Source of the DNA: a virus | Reading direction: 5' to 3' (one strand) | DNA: 22,220 nucleotides | IMG/VR virus record: IMGVR_UViG_3300046520_000332 | Coordinates: 1 to 22,220 of that record | Shown: piece by piece, positions 13,157 to 20,508 of the stretch | How the letters are laid out: each line of letters starts with the position of its first letter | How positions within the stretch are numbered: position 1 is the stretch's first letter | The notes under the pieces: model-generated | What the model was told of the DNA's origin: nothing | Database searches by the model: none | What the model saw: only the letters and a program-made list of their open reading frames with translations | Translations under genes and position numbers: made by a program

Positions 13157-13219
13157 AGCGCCGACGACAGACATGGCTGGATCTACCGGCCCACGGAATT
13201 GAAGAGGCAGGCTATGGCC
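13157..13219 (+). repeat. 63-bp direct repeat, copy 2 (leader of small gene)
   Basis: The second copy of the leader at 12401-12463 (62/63 identical, C to T at 13213). It supplies the ribosome site and start of the gene at 13214. The same peptide SADDRHGWIYRPTELKRQAM is encoded in frame upstream of the ATG, and here a GTG at 13139 keeps that frame open. Confidence 0.9.
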
Positions 13220-13594
13220 GAGGAACAGCAGGAGCCGACGGCGGAAGCCATCAAACAGCGCAAGAAGCGCGAGAAGGCAGCAGCAAAGGACGCTGCATTG
13301 GGCGTCGAGAAGTTTACGGTTGAAGTGGCCGGGGTGTTCAAGCCAGACCTCAAGCGCCTGATGAAAGAACACGGGTTCAACAATCAGCAAGAGGTGTATC
13401 AGAACCTACTGCGCAACGTGATCGCCGCCGACTTCGAAACCGCCGCCCGGATGCTGCACTGTGTCACGACACCTTATGAGATACCGGAAAAGGTGTCGCG
13501 AGCATTTTACGAAAGCAGCAGGTCAGAACTCGCCGCAGATCCGGGGGACGAGATCATTCAGCCAGCCGCCGGAGATTCAGTGCCGCTCCATTGA
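13214..13594 (+). CDS. Hypothetical phage protein, paralogue B
   Basis: A 126-aa protein with a Lys/Glu-rich start (KQRKKREKAAAKDAALGVEK), a middle segment (LKRLMKEHGFNNQQEVYQNL) like that of paralogue A, and an acidic Pro-containing tail. GAGG lies 6 nt before ATG 13214, within the repeat; GTG 13139 in the same frame is an alternative start adding 25 residues. Function is unknown. The pattern resembles small Arc/MetJ-style or other DNA-binding adaptors, but I see no clear motif. Its 3' end overlaps the converging gene by 41 bp. Confidence 0.68.
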   Translation: MAEEQQEPTAEAIKQRKKREKAAAKDAALGVEKFTVEVAGVFKPDLKRLMKEHGFNNQQEVYQNLLRNVIAADFETAARMLHCVTTPYEIPEKVSRAFYESSRSELAADPGDEIIQPAAGDSVPLH

Positions 13595-14135
13595 TTAATA
13601 TGCGAGTGGCGATTAGGGACTCCCATGCGGCATGGGCTGCTTGAGTGTCAATAAGATTGTGCGCGAGCTCCATCTGCTGAGCTGAATACTCCAACATGCT
13701 GCGAATTTGCAGTACGTATTCAACCATCTTGGCATCTGGAAGATTGAGTATATCCACTGCCATGAAGGATCTTTCCATGCTTCGAACGCGCTCCAAGTGC
13801 ATCGGGCTTCTATTGTTTGGCGATGCATTCAAATAAAGCTGATTTACCTCTATGCCCGCAACTTCCGCCATTTTTACCAGGGCAGCCAATGCCACTTTTT
13901 TCTTGTTTTTTTCTTCCAAGCCATCACGCCGCATTTGAGAGTTGGCAATGAAGATAGCTGCACCAACTCCGGTTAGTGAAGCGGCTGCTTGCACCCAATC
14001 CCCTCCCTTGAGTTCCATGCCGTAATACTTGCAGATGCCCACGACCATCCACAGCAGCGACGTTCCGAGCAATGCAATCCAAACGCTCAGCAGCGTCATT
14101 CCTGCAAATAGTGCTCCCCGTTCCTTTAGCTTCAC
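13554..14135 (-). CDS. Two-pass membrane protein with helical cytoplasmic domain
   Basis: A 193-aa protein. Hydrophobic segments lie at about residues 8-34 (LFAGMTLLSVWIALLGTSLL) and 46-66 (WVQAAASLTGVGAAIFIANS). A helical C-terminal domain of about 125 residues follows. GTG 14135 has AGAAGGG 7 nt upstream. The gene opposes the PL operon and is richer in A+T than its neighbours, which suggests a moron with its own promoter. Superinfection exclusion is a usual role for such genes, but nothing in the sequence proves it. Confidence 0.68.
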   Translation of the reverse strand: MKLKERGALFAGMTLLSVWIALLGTSLLWMVVGICKYYGMELKGGDWVQAAASLTGVGAAIFIANSQMRRDGLEEKNKKKVALAALVKMAEVAGIEVNQLYLNASPNNRSPMHLERVRSMERSFMAVDILNLPDAKMVEYVLQIRSMLEYSAQQMELAHNLIDTQAAHAAWESLIATRILINGAALNLRRLAE

Positions 14136-14233
14136 CGGCTAACCCTTCTTTGACTAAAGCTGTCATCAAATACCACTCGTACTCAAATTGCCACCACCGG
14201 TCACGGAGGGCGGCGCCTGCATTGGAGAACACC

Positions 14234-14584
14234 ATGGATCTGAAAGTCAGGGCGCTTTACCAATGTGGGTCGTGCCGCGAAATTCACGACGATGAAGATG
14301 GCGCTATGGAGTGCTGCCGACCAGACATCATCGAACTCTATGAATGCCCAATCTGCAAGAAGCACCTCGAGGACGAAGACGATGCACTAACTTGCTGCGG
14401 CGTTGACGCCATCAAATGCCCCTCCTGCTACCGAGACTACGCCTCGATTTCGCTTTCGTTTCAGGCGATCAAAATTGCCGGCCACTGCACCACCTGCAAT
14501 CCGATGTTCACCATTGACCAACAGATCGCTATCCAGGATCAGCACTATCAGAAAACTGGCAAACGCGAACACTTGCACGACTGA
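14234..14584 (+). CDS. Cysteine-rich zinc-binding protein with internal repeats
   Basis: A 116-aa protein. Two tandem units share the form Y-x-C-x2-C-x(12)-CC (YQCGSCREIHDDEDGAMECC and YECPICKKHLEDEDDALTCC). A third, diverged unit follows (CPSC, later CTTC). Zinc binding by the CxxC and CC pairs is a strong inference. GGAGA lies 6-7 nt before ATG 14234. Function is unknown. Phage zinc proteins of this size are often transcription or host-takeover factors. Confidence 0.75.
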   Translation: MDLKVRALYQCGSCREIHDDEDGAMECCRPDIIELYECPICKKHLEDEDDALTCCGVDAIKCPSCYRDYASISLSFQAIKIAGHCTTCNPMFTIDQQIAIQDQHYQKTGKREHLHD

Positions 14585-14593
14585 GGAAAAAAC

Positions 14594-14824
14594 ATGACCC
14601 CACAGTTCGAAAGCCCCAACGGGCTATGGCGGCGACTGGGCTACGCGGTTGAGCGTGGCCCGCGCGGCGAACGGACAATCCGCCGGCCTGACGGCTCAAC
14701 GGTAACCATCGATACCGAGCATGGTCACCACACAGGCGAAGTTTCCGCGGCCAAAAAAGAGCTCGCACGCCTACCGCACGGAGAAGGTGAATGCCGGGCT
14801 GCACAGCTCGACATTTTCATCTGA
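14594..14824 (+). CDS. Small hypothetical protein
   Basis: A 76-aa protein beginning MTPQFESPNGLWRRLGYAVE, with a His-rich centre (DTEHGHHTGE) and a C-terminus LDIFI. GAGG lies about 7 nt before the ATG and 9 nt after the previous stop, so it is in the same operon. No family is recognised. Its end overlaps a converging small gene by 54 bp. Confidence 0.65.
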   Translation: MTPQFESPNGLWRRLGYAVERGPRGERTIRRPDGSTVTIDTEHGHHTGEVSAAKKELARLPHGEGECRAAQLDIFI

Positions 14825-14977
14825 GCCGTAGGCAAAATCACGCCACTGCGCGAGATCAGCAATAAGGCGAAGTCCTGCGCGAGCATCCGTCTCCAGCCTA
14901 TCCGGCGGAAGGCTGAGCAGCCGCACGACCTCTTCCCCGATCAGTCTTATCGCCATTTCATCCGTTTTCGCACTCAT
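14771..14977 (-). CDS. Small hypothetical protein, leftward
   Basis: A 68-aa helical protein (MSAKTDEMAIRLIGEEVVRL, then DARAGLRLIADLAQW). ATG 14977 has GGTGG 6 nt upstream and is preferred over the ATGs at about 15016. It converges on the preceding gene with a 54-bp overlap. The family is unknown, possibly a small moron. Confidence 0.5.
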   Translation of the reverse strand: MSAKTDEMAIRLIGEEVVRLLSLPPDRLETDARAGLRLIADLAQWRDFAYGSDENVELCSPAFTFSVR

Positions 14978-15054
14978 CGCAACCACCGTTAGGTTTTGCT
15001 GAGTACAAATCATCATCCCTATTTACGAATCACGCCAGCCGGCGAGGATCCCCT

Positions 15055-16860
15055 ATGTCCGCAGAACAGAAATTACCCCAGTTCATCAACCGCCAGCCAA
15101 GCATGGGCCTGCCATTCGAAAAAGAACTGGTGGTGGACCTGTTTGCGGGCGGCGGCGGCGCCAGCACTGGTATCGCACGGGCATACCGGGAGCCGGATGT
15201 CGCGGTAAACCACAACCCGATCGCCCTGGCCGTGCATCGCGCCAACCACCCGCAGACGGCGCACTATGTTGCGGACGTGTTCGAGGTCGACCCTGTCCTC
15301 GCCACCGGCGGCCAGCCGGTCGGAATTCTCTGGGCATCGCCAGACTGCCGCCACCACAGCAAGGCCAAGGGCGGTGCGCCGCGTGATCGCAAGGTTCGGG
15401 GGCTCGCATGGGTTGTTGTCCGCTGGGCGCACGCAACCCGGCCGCGCCTGATGTTCCTGGAGAACGTCGAAGAGTTCTGCGACTGGGGACCAGTTGACGA
15501 GGAAGGCCAGCCAATCAAGGCCGAGCGCGGTCGCACCTTCAAATCGTTTATTGCCGCGCTCAGCACCGGGCTACCGGCCGATCACCCCGACATGCCGGAG
15601 ATTCTTGAGTCGATCGGTGAGTTCGTTCCAGTGGAGGCGCTTGTTCGCGGTTTAGGCTACAACGTCGAATGGCGCGAACGCATCGCGGCAAACGCAAACG
15701 CCCCGACAATTCGGAAGCGTCTGTACCTGGTAGCGCGCAGCGACGGAAAGCCGATTGTCTGGCCAGCACCCACGCGCCACAAAGTGCCGACGGCGAAGCA
15801 GCAGCCTTGGCGCACCGCTGCCGAGTGCATCGACTGGAGCAACCTCGGCCGCACGATCTTCCGTGACAAGCCGATGGCACTGAACACCATGCGCCGCGTG
15901 GCCAAGGGCTGCTGGCGGCACGTGCTCACCAGCGCCAAGCCTTTCATTGTCCCGATGCGCGGAACGTCCGAATCGCACACCAGCACCCACGGCACCGACG
16001 AGGCACTGTCGACCATCAGCGCCGGCGGCACGCACCACGCACTGGTACAACCGGTAGCTGCGCCGTTCCTCACCGAGTGTGCCAACGGCTCGTCGCAGCG
16101 CAACTTCAGCGCACAGGAGCCGCTCCGCACTCAGGTTGCCCAGGTGAAGGGTGGGCACTTCGCGCTGGCCGCGGCGAACATGGTGACTTTGCGGAAAGGC
16201 TCAGTTGGAGCAGAAGTGACGGACCCGCTCAACGTGGTGGCCACCAGCACTGGGCACCACGCGGTATCCGCTGCGTTCTTCGAACAGGCGAATGGCGGGT
16301 ATTACAAAGGTGATGGCCGTTCGGCCTACGACCCCATCTCCACCATCTGCCAGTCCGGTGCCAACCAGCGGTTGGTGAATGCCTACCTGGTGAAGTACTA
16401 CGGCAACGAGAAGGACGGCATATCGCTCACCGAGCCGATGCACACCCTGCCGACGAAGGACCGGGTCGCACTGGTTGAGGTGGTGCAGGTGCCGGACACC
16501 CTGACGCCGGAGCAATTGGAAGGCGCCCGCCGTTGCGCCGCGTTCATGCATGAGCATCTACCCGAGCACTTCAAAGACCCGGCTGATCTGGTCATGGTCG
16601 GTGGCCATGTGCTGGTCGACATCACCTTGCGCATGTTGCAGCCACCTGAGCTGAAGGCAGCCCAGGGCTTCGACAAGGACTACATCATCGATCGCGGTCG
16701 CTTCGTCGACCCTGTCACCGGTGCCGAAGAGTGGCGAGACATCAACAAGACGGACCAGGTGCGGCTAATTGGCAACAGCGTCTGTCCGGACGAAGCTGAA
16801 GCTTTGGTCAGTGCCAACGCTGCCGAAATCATCGAGCTTTATCAGCGCCTCGCGGCCTGA
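15055..16860 (+). CDS. DNA (cytosine-5) methyltransferase
   Basis: A 601-aa C5-methyltransferase that transfers methyl groups from S-adenosylmethionine to cytosine in phage DNA. Motif I is VVDLFAGGGGASTGI (residues 26-40), motif IV is ASPDCRHHSKAKG with the catalytic Cys at C98, motif VI is LENVEEF (135-141), motif VIII is IRKRLYLV (219-226), and motif X is LIGNSVCP (571-578). The PDC order, instead of PC, is usual in a branch of phage enzymes. The long middle (about 230-560) holds the target-recognition region. GAGG lies about 7 nt before the ATG. No cognate nuclease is adjacent, so it is an orphan enzyme, probably protecting phage DNA from host restriction. The target sequence cannot be read from the protein. 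Confidence 0.92.
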   Translation: MSAEQKLPQFINRQPSMGLPFEKELVVDLFAGGGGASTGIARAYREPDVAVNHNPIALAVHRANHPQTAHYVADVFEVDPVLATGGQPVGILWASPDCRHHSKAKGGAPRDRKVRGLAWVVVRWAHATRPRLMFLENVEEFCDWGPVDEEGQPIKAERGRTFKSFIAALSTGLPADHPDMPEILESIGEFVPVEALVRGLGYNVEWRERIAANANAPTIRKRLYLVARSDGKPIVWPAPTRHKVPTAKQQPWRTAAECIDWSNLGRTIFRDKPMALNTMRRVAKGCWRHVLTSAKPFIVPMRGTSESHTSTHGTDEALSTISAGGTHHALVQPVAAPFLTECANGSSQRNFSAQEPLRTQVAQVKGGHFALAAANMVTLRKGSVGAEVTDPLNVVATSTGHHAVSAAFFEQANGGYYKGDGRSAYDPISTICQSGANQRLVNAYLVKYYGNEKDGISLTEPMHTLPTKDRVALVEVVQVPDTLTPEQLEGARRCAAFMHEHLPEHFKDPADLVMVGGHVLVDITLRMLQPPELKAAQGFDKDYIIDRGRFVDPVTGAEEWRDINKTDQVRLIGNSVCPDEAEALVSANAAEIIELYQRLAA

Positions 16861-16965
16861 TCAAACCCAGCCCGTTCGTGTGAGCGCGTCGATCAGTCGG
16901 ACGAAAGTAGCGACTAGACGCAGTAGCGCCGTAAGAAATTTAAGCCAGTGAATCAAGCCTTTCAT
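16861..16965 (-). CDS. Candidate 34-aa amphipathic peptide gene
   Basis: A leftward frame, MKGLIHWLKFLTALLRLVAT and onward, begins at ATG 16965 and stops one base before the methyltransferase end. The peptide is a single amphipathic, basic helix of the kind seen in small membrane toxins. Upstream are a perfect -10 TATAAT (plus-strand 17010-17015) and an 8-bp hairpin with a 3-nt loop in the expected 5' leader (16988-17006). The ribosome site is weak (GGAG 10 nt upstream). Confidence 0.35.
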   Translation of the reverse strand: MKGLIHWLKFLTALLRLVATFVRLIDALTRTGWV

Positions 16966-16987
16966 TGAGAGAAGTCTCCACAAAACG

Positions 16988-17015
16988 AGAGAGACGTTGT
17001 CCCTCTACCATTATA
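16988..17015 (-). promoter_or_regulatory. Leftward -10 TATAAT and leader hairpin
   Basis: On the minus strand TATAAT (17015 down to 17010) is followed by a hairpin AGAGGGAC-aac-GTCTCTCT (17006 down to 16988, one G-U pair). No good -35 is seen at 16-18 bp. It would drive the 34-aa peptide frame with a leader of about 38 nt. Confidence 0.35.
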
Positions 17016-17079
17016 TGTGTCTTCAAGAATCCCCCTCCTCCCTCCGCCGCCCCGGGCATGCCCCGGCATAGGACGCCCC

Positions 17080-17868
17080 ATGCCCACTGAAAACACACCG
17101 GCACGCACGTTCATCGTGCTGAGCCTGAAGCACACCCACCGCCGACATAAAGCAATCACGCTTTGGCGGTCAGATGACAGTGGCTACTGCTGGATGCTGA
17201 GCAGCACCGGCCATTACGAAGAAGCTCGAGTGCTTGAGCACCTTGGCTACTACAACAGCGGCTGCTCAAACATCGCGGTCCCTGCTGACTTGGTGGAGCG
17301 GCTTTCCTGTGAAGTTGAGTACGACACCAAGGAGTTTGGGATTTGCCTACCAAACAACGCCGACACTTGGGCCCAGCTGCTGGCCAGCGTGATTCGCCCA
17401 ACTGATTACGAGCCGAAACCGGAATACCGCGGCTGCCGTTATTCGGAAAACAGCATGTGGATGAAACGTAAACGCTGCGAGCACGTCAACCAGGCAATCC
17501 GCATCATCGCCGACCACGGCCGCCGGTTCTTCTACAGCCAGACAGTGAATCGCTACGCCAGCATGGAGGTCGACGTCCGCGGCAAGATCTGGTTTATCGA
17601 CGACTACAGCGGCAAGCGCGTGTTCACGCACGAAACGTTGTGGGGCGGCCGGTGGAAGGGCTTCAGTCATGGCGGCACGCTGAAGGATCTGATCAAAGAA
17701 TTCCGGGATTACATCTGCACGGGTGAGCCGTTGCACCGCGGTTACCTCGGGCCCGAACGCTTCGACGAGAGCAACATTTGGGGTTACGACGAGGCAGGTA
17801 TGAAGGCTGTGCGCGAGCAGGCCGGCGCCCTTCCCGTCTTCCGGCAGTCAGTCTCGGAGGCCGCATGA
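17080..17868 (+). CDS. Hypothetical phage protein, 262 aa
   Basis: A soluble alpha/beta protein. Recognisable pieces are an N-terminal segment with HTHRRHKAITLWRSDDSGYC, a central segment with several Cys and Trp residues, and a C-terminal part (VDVRGKIWFIDDYSGKRVFT, then LKDLIKEFRDYI). I recall such genes in Pseudomonas prophages between the methyltransferase and the integrase but know no function. ATG 17080 has AGGA 8-9 nt upstream; the longer Pro-rich extension from 17017 looks untranslated. It overlaps the next gene by ATGA. Confidence 0.72.
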   Translation: MPTENTPARTFIVLSLKHTHRRHKAITLWRSDDSGYCWMLSSTGHYEEARVLEHLGYYNSGCSNIAVPADLVERLSCEVEYDTKEFGICLPNNADTWAQLLASVIRPTDYEPKPEYRGCRYSENSMWMKRKRCEHVNQAIRIIADHGRRFFYSQTVNRYASMEVDVRGKIWFIDDYSGKRVFTHETLWGGRWKGFSHGGTLKDLIKEFRDYICTGEPLHRGYLGPERFDESNIWGYDEAGMKAVREQAGALPVFRQSVSEAA

Positions 17869-17987
17869 TCAATCTCTTTGTGGCGCCTGGTGGACAAGTA
17901 GCTTTACCCGCCCGCACAGCCAGCAACTTGATATCGACCGCACTCAGCGAACCCGTACCAGAGCACCATGTCGGTCGTCGAAATTGA
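17865..17987 (+). CDS. Very small hypothetical protein (40 aa)
   Basis: Starts at an ATGA overlap and ends 5 nt before the converging gene's stop. The product begins MINLFVAPGGQVALPARTAS; no motif is recognised. Coupling is its main support. Confidence 0.5.
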   Translation: MINLFVAPGGQVALPARTASNLISTALSEPVPEHHVGRRN

Positions 17988-17992
17988 CCAGC

Positions 17993-18565
17993 CTAGTTGG
18001 TCATTCGCGCAATTTCTTTGAGTTTGGAAAACCCCGAAGTTTGTGTCAGCCGCCCCATTACTTGAATACTTTTGACAACGCGATCTATTGGATCACCCGG
18101 ATTAAAAAAATAATTTTCCTCTTCGACGCGTTTAATTATCTCGCGACGCTTCTCTTGGTATTTCTCGTCGCTTGCGTCAAGCTGACATAGCATTTCCTGA
18201 GCGGCAACGGCTTTTGCGTTTATATTCACCATAAAATTCGAGCGCATATCAGTCCTCGCCTCGCTAATTTCCGAGCAGGCAAGGAAAAATCTGTTGAAGT
18301 GACTTAGATCATCCGTGGATAAATCAGAAACAAACAAATGCTTGTTAATTTCCCAATTTTTTGCTCCTTGAATATTACCCATAAATCTGTCAAACGAGTT
18401 CCGCTGCAACACCTCCAAAATAACCTGTTCAGCATGACGAATATCCATTATTAAAATTATCGCTGCACTTCTACGCTTATCTTGTTGCTGAAGAAAAAAT
18501 ACAACCAAGGCGACAAGCCCAACAACTACCGTAACAACGCCATTGATCCACTGACCTGAGTCCAT
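17993..18565 (-). CDS. Single-pass membrane protein with helical cytoplasmic domain
   Basis: A 190-aa protein. One transmembrane helix lies at about residues 8-26 (NGVVTVVVGLVALVVFFLQ). A long helical cytoplasmic part follows, with a charged segment (KYQEKRREIIKRVEEENYFF). The DNA is AT-rich compared with its flanks and the gene opposes the PL operon, so it looks like an acquired moron. ATG 18565 gives a compact N-terminus with GGTGA 4 nt upstream. ATG 18616 has a better GGAGGG but only 3 nt away and would add 17 residues. Superinfection exclusion or defence is plausible but unproven. Confidence 0.65.
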   Translation of the reverse strand: MDSGQWINGVVTVVVGLVALVVFFLQQQDKRRSAAIILIMDIRHAEQVILEVLQRNSFDRFMGNIQGAKNWEINKHLFVSDLSTDDLSHFNRFFLACSEISEARTDMRSNFMVNINAKAVAAQEMLCQLDASDEKYQEKRREIIKRVEEENYFFNPGDPIDRVVKSIQVMGRLTQTSGFSKLKEIARMTN

Positions 18566-18676
18566 ATCTTCACCAATAGTTTTATAAACAAACCGCCTTC
18601 TTATGTATCTTGTCATAACCCTCCGAGAAAAACCTCCCCCTTCAAAGTCAGCCGCTATAACGGCAAGGACGAAGTC

Positions 18677-18829
18677 ATGCCTGAAGAAACTGTTTTGATC
18701 CAGCCGCTGCCGGTCGAACGCGACACCGATGGCTGGTGGCCCCACCCCGACTACACGGGCAAACGGCACTTTTACTTCGGTTACCCCGCTCAATCCCCAG
18801 AGCAGCGAAAAGAACTTCGAAACCTTTAA
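18677..18829 (+). CDS. Small hypothetical protein (50 aa)
   Basis: ATG 18677 has AAGGA 7 nt upstream. The product is rich in aromatic residues (a DTDGWWPHPDYTGKRHFYFG segment) and has a helical end (SPEQRKELRNL). No family is recognised. It resumes rightward gene order after the leftward membrane gene and precedes the DUF4224 gene by 37 nt. Confidence 0.6.
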   Translation: MPEETVLIQPLPVERDTDGWWPHPDYTGKRHFYFGYPAQSPEQRKELRNL

Positions 18830-18866
18830 CCACCTTCTGCCGCCACGCGCGGCATGGAGCATCATC

Positions 18867-19109
18867 ATGGAAACCGAAATTCTCTCAGACGAAGAACTGG
18901 CGGAACTCACCGGCTACAAGGCCAGGGCCTACCAGCGGCGCTGGTTGGTGGATCGCCACTGGGTATTCGTCGAAAGCCGCGGTAAGCGCCCGCTCGTTGG
19001 CCGGATGTACGCCCGCATGAAACTCGGCATGATCTCGCCCACCATCACCGACCCCAACCCTCCGCCGGCGGCGCCGGCATGGACGCCTGATTTCTCTCGA
19101 GTGAACTGA
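18867..19109 (+). CDS. DUF4224 protein in the excisionase position
   Basis: An 80-aa protein. Residues 5-45 (LSDEELAELTGYKARAYQRR, then WLVDRHWVFVES and VGRMYARMKLG) match my recollection of DUF4224, a small winged-helix-like domain often found immediately before phage integrases. A directionality factor (Xis-like) role is inferred from family context. GGAG lies 8 nt before ATG 18867. It is separated from int by one base, so the two are coupled. Confidence 0.78.
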   Translation: METEILSDEELAELTGYKARAYQRRWLVDRHWVFVESRGKRPLVGRMYARMKLGMISPTITDPNPPPAAPAWTPDFSRVN

Positions 19110-19110
19110 T

Positions 19111-20160
19111 ATGCGCCCCCGCAAGACCGAGCATCACCACCTCCCCCCGCGGATGTATCAACGCTCACGAAAACGCAAAAATGGCTCCGTTTGGACCGCC
19201 TATTACTACCGCGACCTGTTGGGCAAGGACATTCCACTCGGCAAGGACCTTGATAAAGCCAGGATCAAATGGGCGGAACTCGAGGCCAAGGAAAAGCCTC
19301 TCGACTTGCGCACCATGAAGGGCATCTTCGACCGATACATCCGCGACATCGTCTCGAAGAAGGCGCCGCGGACTCAAAGAGACAACATGTCGGAGATCAA
19401 GCAGCTCCGGCCAATGTTCGATAGCGCCCCGATCGACTCGATAACCCCAGCAACGATTGCCGGGTACCGGGATGCGCGAACCGCCAAGGTTCGGGCGAAC
19501 CGGGAGATCGCCACCCTCTCCCACGTGTTCAACATTGCCCGGGAGTGGGGACTGACGACCAAGGAAAACCCGTGCCAGGGCGTGCGCAAAAACAAGGAAA
19601 CGCCGCGGGATTACTACGCAAACGATGTGGTTTGGGATGCTGTTTACAGGAAGGCAACTCAAGAGCTAAAAGATGCGATGGACCTGGCCTACCTGACCGG
19701 GCAGCGGCCGGCAGATGTCCTGGTTATGCGGAAGGATGATGCAGAGGGGGGATATTTGGGGGTGCAGCAGAACAAGACGCACAAGAAGCTGCGTATTCAG
19801 ATGACCACTGACGGTAAGGCGAATAGCCTGGGCCGGCTGATCGCCGAAATAACCGAGCGCAACGCCCGGCATGTCTCGAACTACCTGATTGTGAGCCAGC
19901 ACGGTAAACGGATGACCGCTACGATGCTGCGTAAGCGCTGGGACATCGCGCGCGAGAAAGCGAAGTTGGCGGCGATCGAGATCGGCGACGACCTGCTGGC
20001 GGCGAAGATTGGTGGGTTTCAGTTCAGGGACATCCGGCCGAAAGCTGCGTCTGAAATCATTGATGTCGGCGAGGCAAGTTTGCTGCTGGGCCACACCAAA
20101 GGCGACATCACCGAGCGGGTTTACCGTCGGATCGGTGCCATCGCCAAACCATCAAAATAG
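19111..20160 (+). CDS. int: Tyrosine integrase
   Basis: A 349-aa site-specific recombinase. The N-terminal arm-binding and core-binding regions cover about residues 1-165 and the catalytic domain 166-349. Catalytic residues visible are R199 in LTGQRPADVL, the hairpin Lys near 222-226 (QNKTHKK), R309 in FRDIRPKAAS, H328 in LLGHT and the nucleophile Y338 in ERVYRR. The His of the usual HxxR box is replaced by Arg (R306), which is common in a subfamily of phage integrases. It lies 116 bp from the tRNA-Ser fragment that marks the attachment site. It is coupled to the DUF4224 gene. It integrates and, with a directionality factor, excises the prophage. Confidence 0.93.
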   Translation: MRPRKTEHHHLPPRMYQRSRKRKNGSVWTAYYYRDLLGKDIPLGKDLDKARIKWAELEAKEKPLDLRTMKGIFDRYIRDIVSKKAPRTQRDNMSEIKQLRPMFDSAPIDSITPATIAGYRDARTAKVRANREIATLSHVFNIAREWGLTTKENPCQGVRKNKETPRDYYANDVVWDAVYRKATQELKDAMDLAYLTGQRPADVLVMRKDDAEGGYLGVQQNKTHKKLRIQMTTDGKANSLGRLIAEITERNARHVSNYLIVSQHGKRMTATMLRKRWDIAREKAKLAAIEIGDDLLAAKIGGFQFRDIRPKAASEIIDVGEASLLLGHTKGDITERVYRRIGAIAKPSK

Positions 20161-20282
20161 CCTGAAAATCCGTTCCATAACTCGAAGCAGGCCCCTTGTA
20201 GAATGCGGTCTGTAGAGGTGCTGAAAAATGAAAGTAATGGAACGGAAAATCGCTACAAGCAGCAGCCCGTTTACGTCGATAT
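20161..20282. promoter_or_regulatory. Phage arm of attR with inverted repeats
   Basis: No gene is seen. Two interleaved inverted repeats are present: CCGTTCCAT (20170-20178) with ATGGAACGG (20237-20245), and CTTGTAG (20195-20201) with CTACAAG (20253-20259). Such repeats beside an attachment core are typical of integrase or directionality-factor binding, but this is inferred from position. Confidence 0.45.
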
Positions 20283-20344
20283 AGCGGTCTTGAAAACCGT
20301 CGACTTTAACAGGTCCATGAGTTCGAATCCCATCGCCTCCGCCA
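20283..20344 (+). pseudogene. tRNA-Ser(UGA) 3' fragment, attR core
   Basis: The sequence holds the anticodon arm (GCGGT-CTTGAAA-ACCGT, anticodon TGA), a long variable arm, a T arm around TTCGAAT, the acceptor strand CGCCTCC and GCCA. No matching 5' half (GGAGGCG and a D arm) lies upstream, so this is not a working gene. It is the 3' part displaced by integration. The intact tRNA should be at the other end of the prophage. The T stem has an A-C mismatch (ATGAG with CCCAT), so the fragment has begun to decay. Confidence 0.82.
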
Positions 20345-20352
20345 TATTTGAT

Positions 20353-20389
20353 ACGACAAAGCCCTGATTATTCAGGGCTTTGTCGTTTC
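20353..20389 (+). terminator. Intrinsic terminator after the tRNA fragment
   Basis: ACGACAAAGCCCTGA (20353-20367) and TCAGGGCTTTGTCGT (20372-20386) form a perfect 15-bp stem with a 4-nt loop, followed by TT and CT. It is the kind of terminator that follows a tRNA gene and would also stop read-through from int. Confidence 0.85.
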
Positions 20390-20508
20390 TGGGGTTTGGA
20401 AAAATCTGCCAGCCCACACTTCAGCCCACACCCTGGATGAAGTACTTTTTTTCGACCAGCGGTCAATTTTTCGGATGCTAAATTGCTGCTGCACTCCTGC
20501 CGTACTGA
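20390..20508. other. Host intergenic stretch with a 10-bp tandem repeat
   Basis: No gene is seen. CAGCCCACAC occurs twice 12 bp apart (20411-20420 and 20423-20432). It could be a protein-binding site or a phage-integration scar. Confidence 0.3.

Noticed and set aside
12401-13219. Transposon or IS flanked by the 63-bp repeats
   Set aside because: No transposase or terminal inverted repeats; each repeat carries the ribosome site of its own gene, so shared leaders explain it better.
15652-16158. Leftward frames inside the methyltransferase gene
   Set aside because: The rightward frame carries all methyltransferase motifs; the leftward frames are high-GC shadows.
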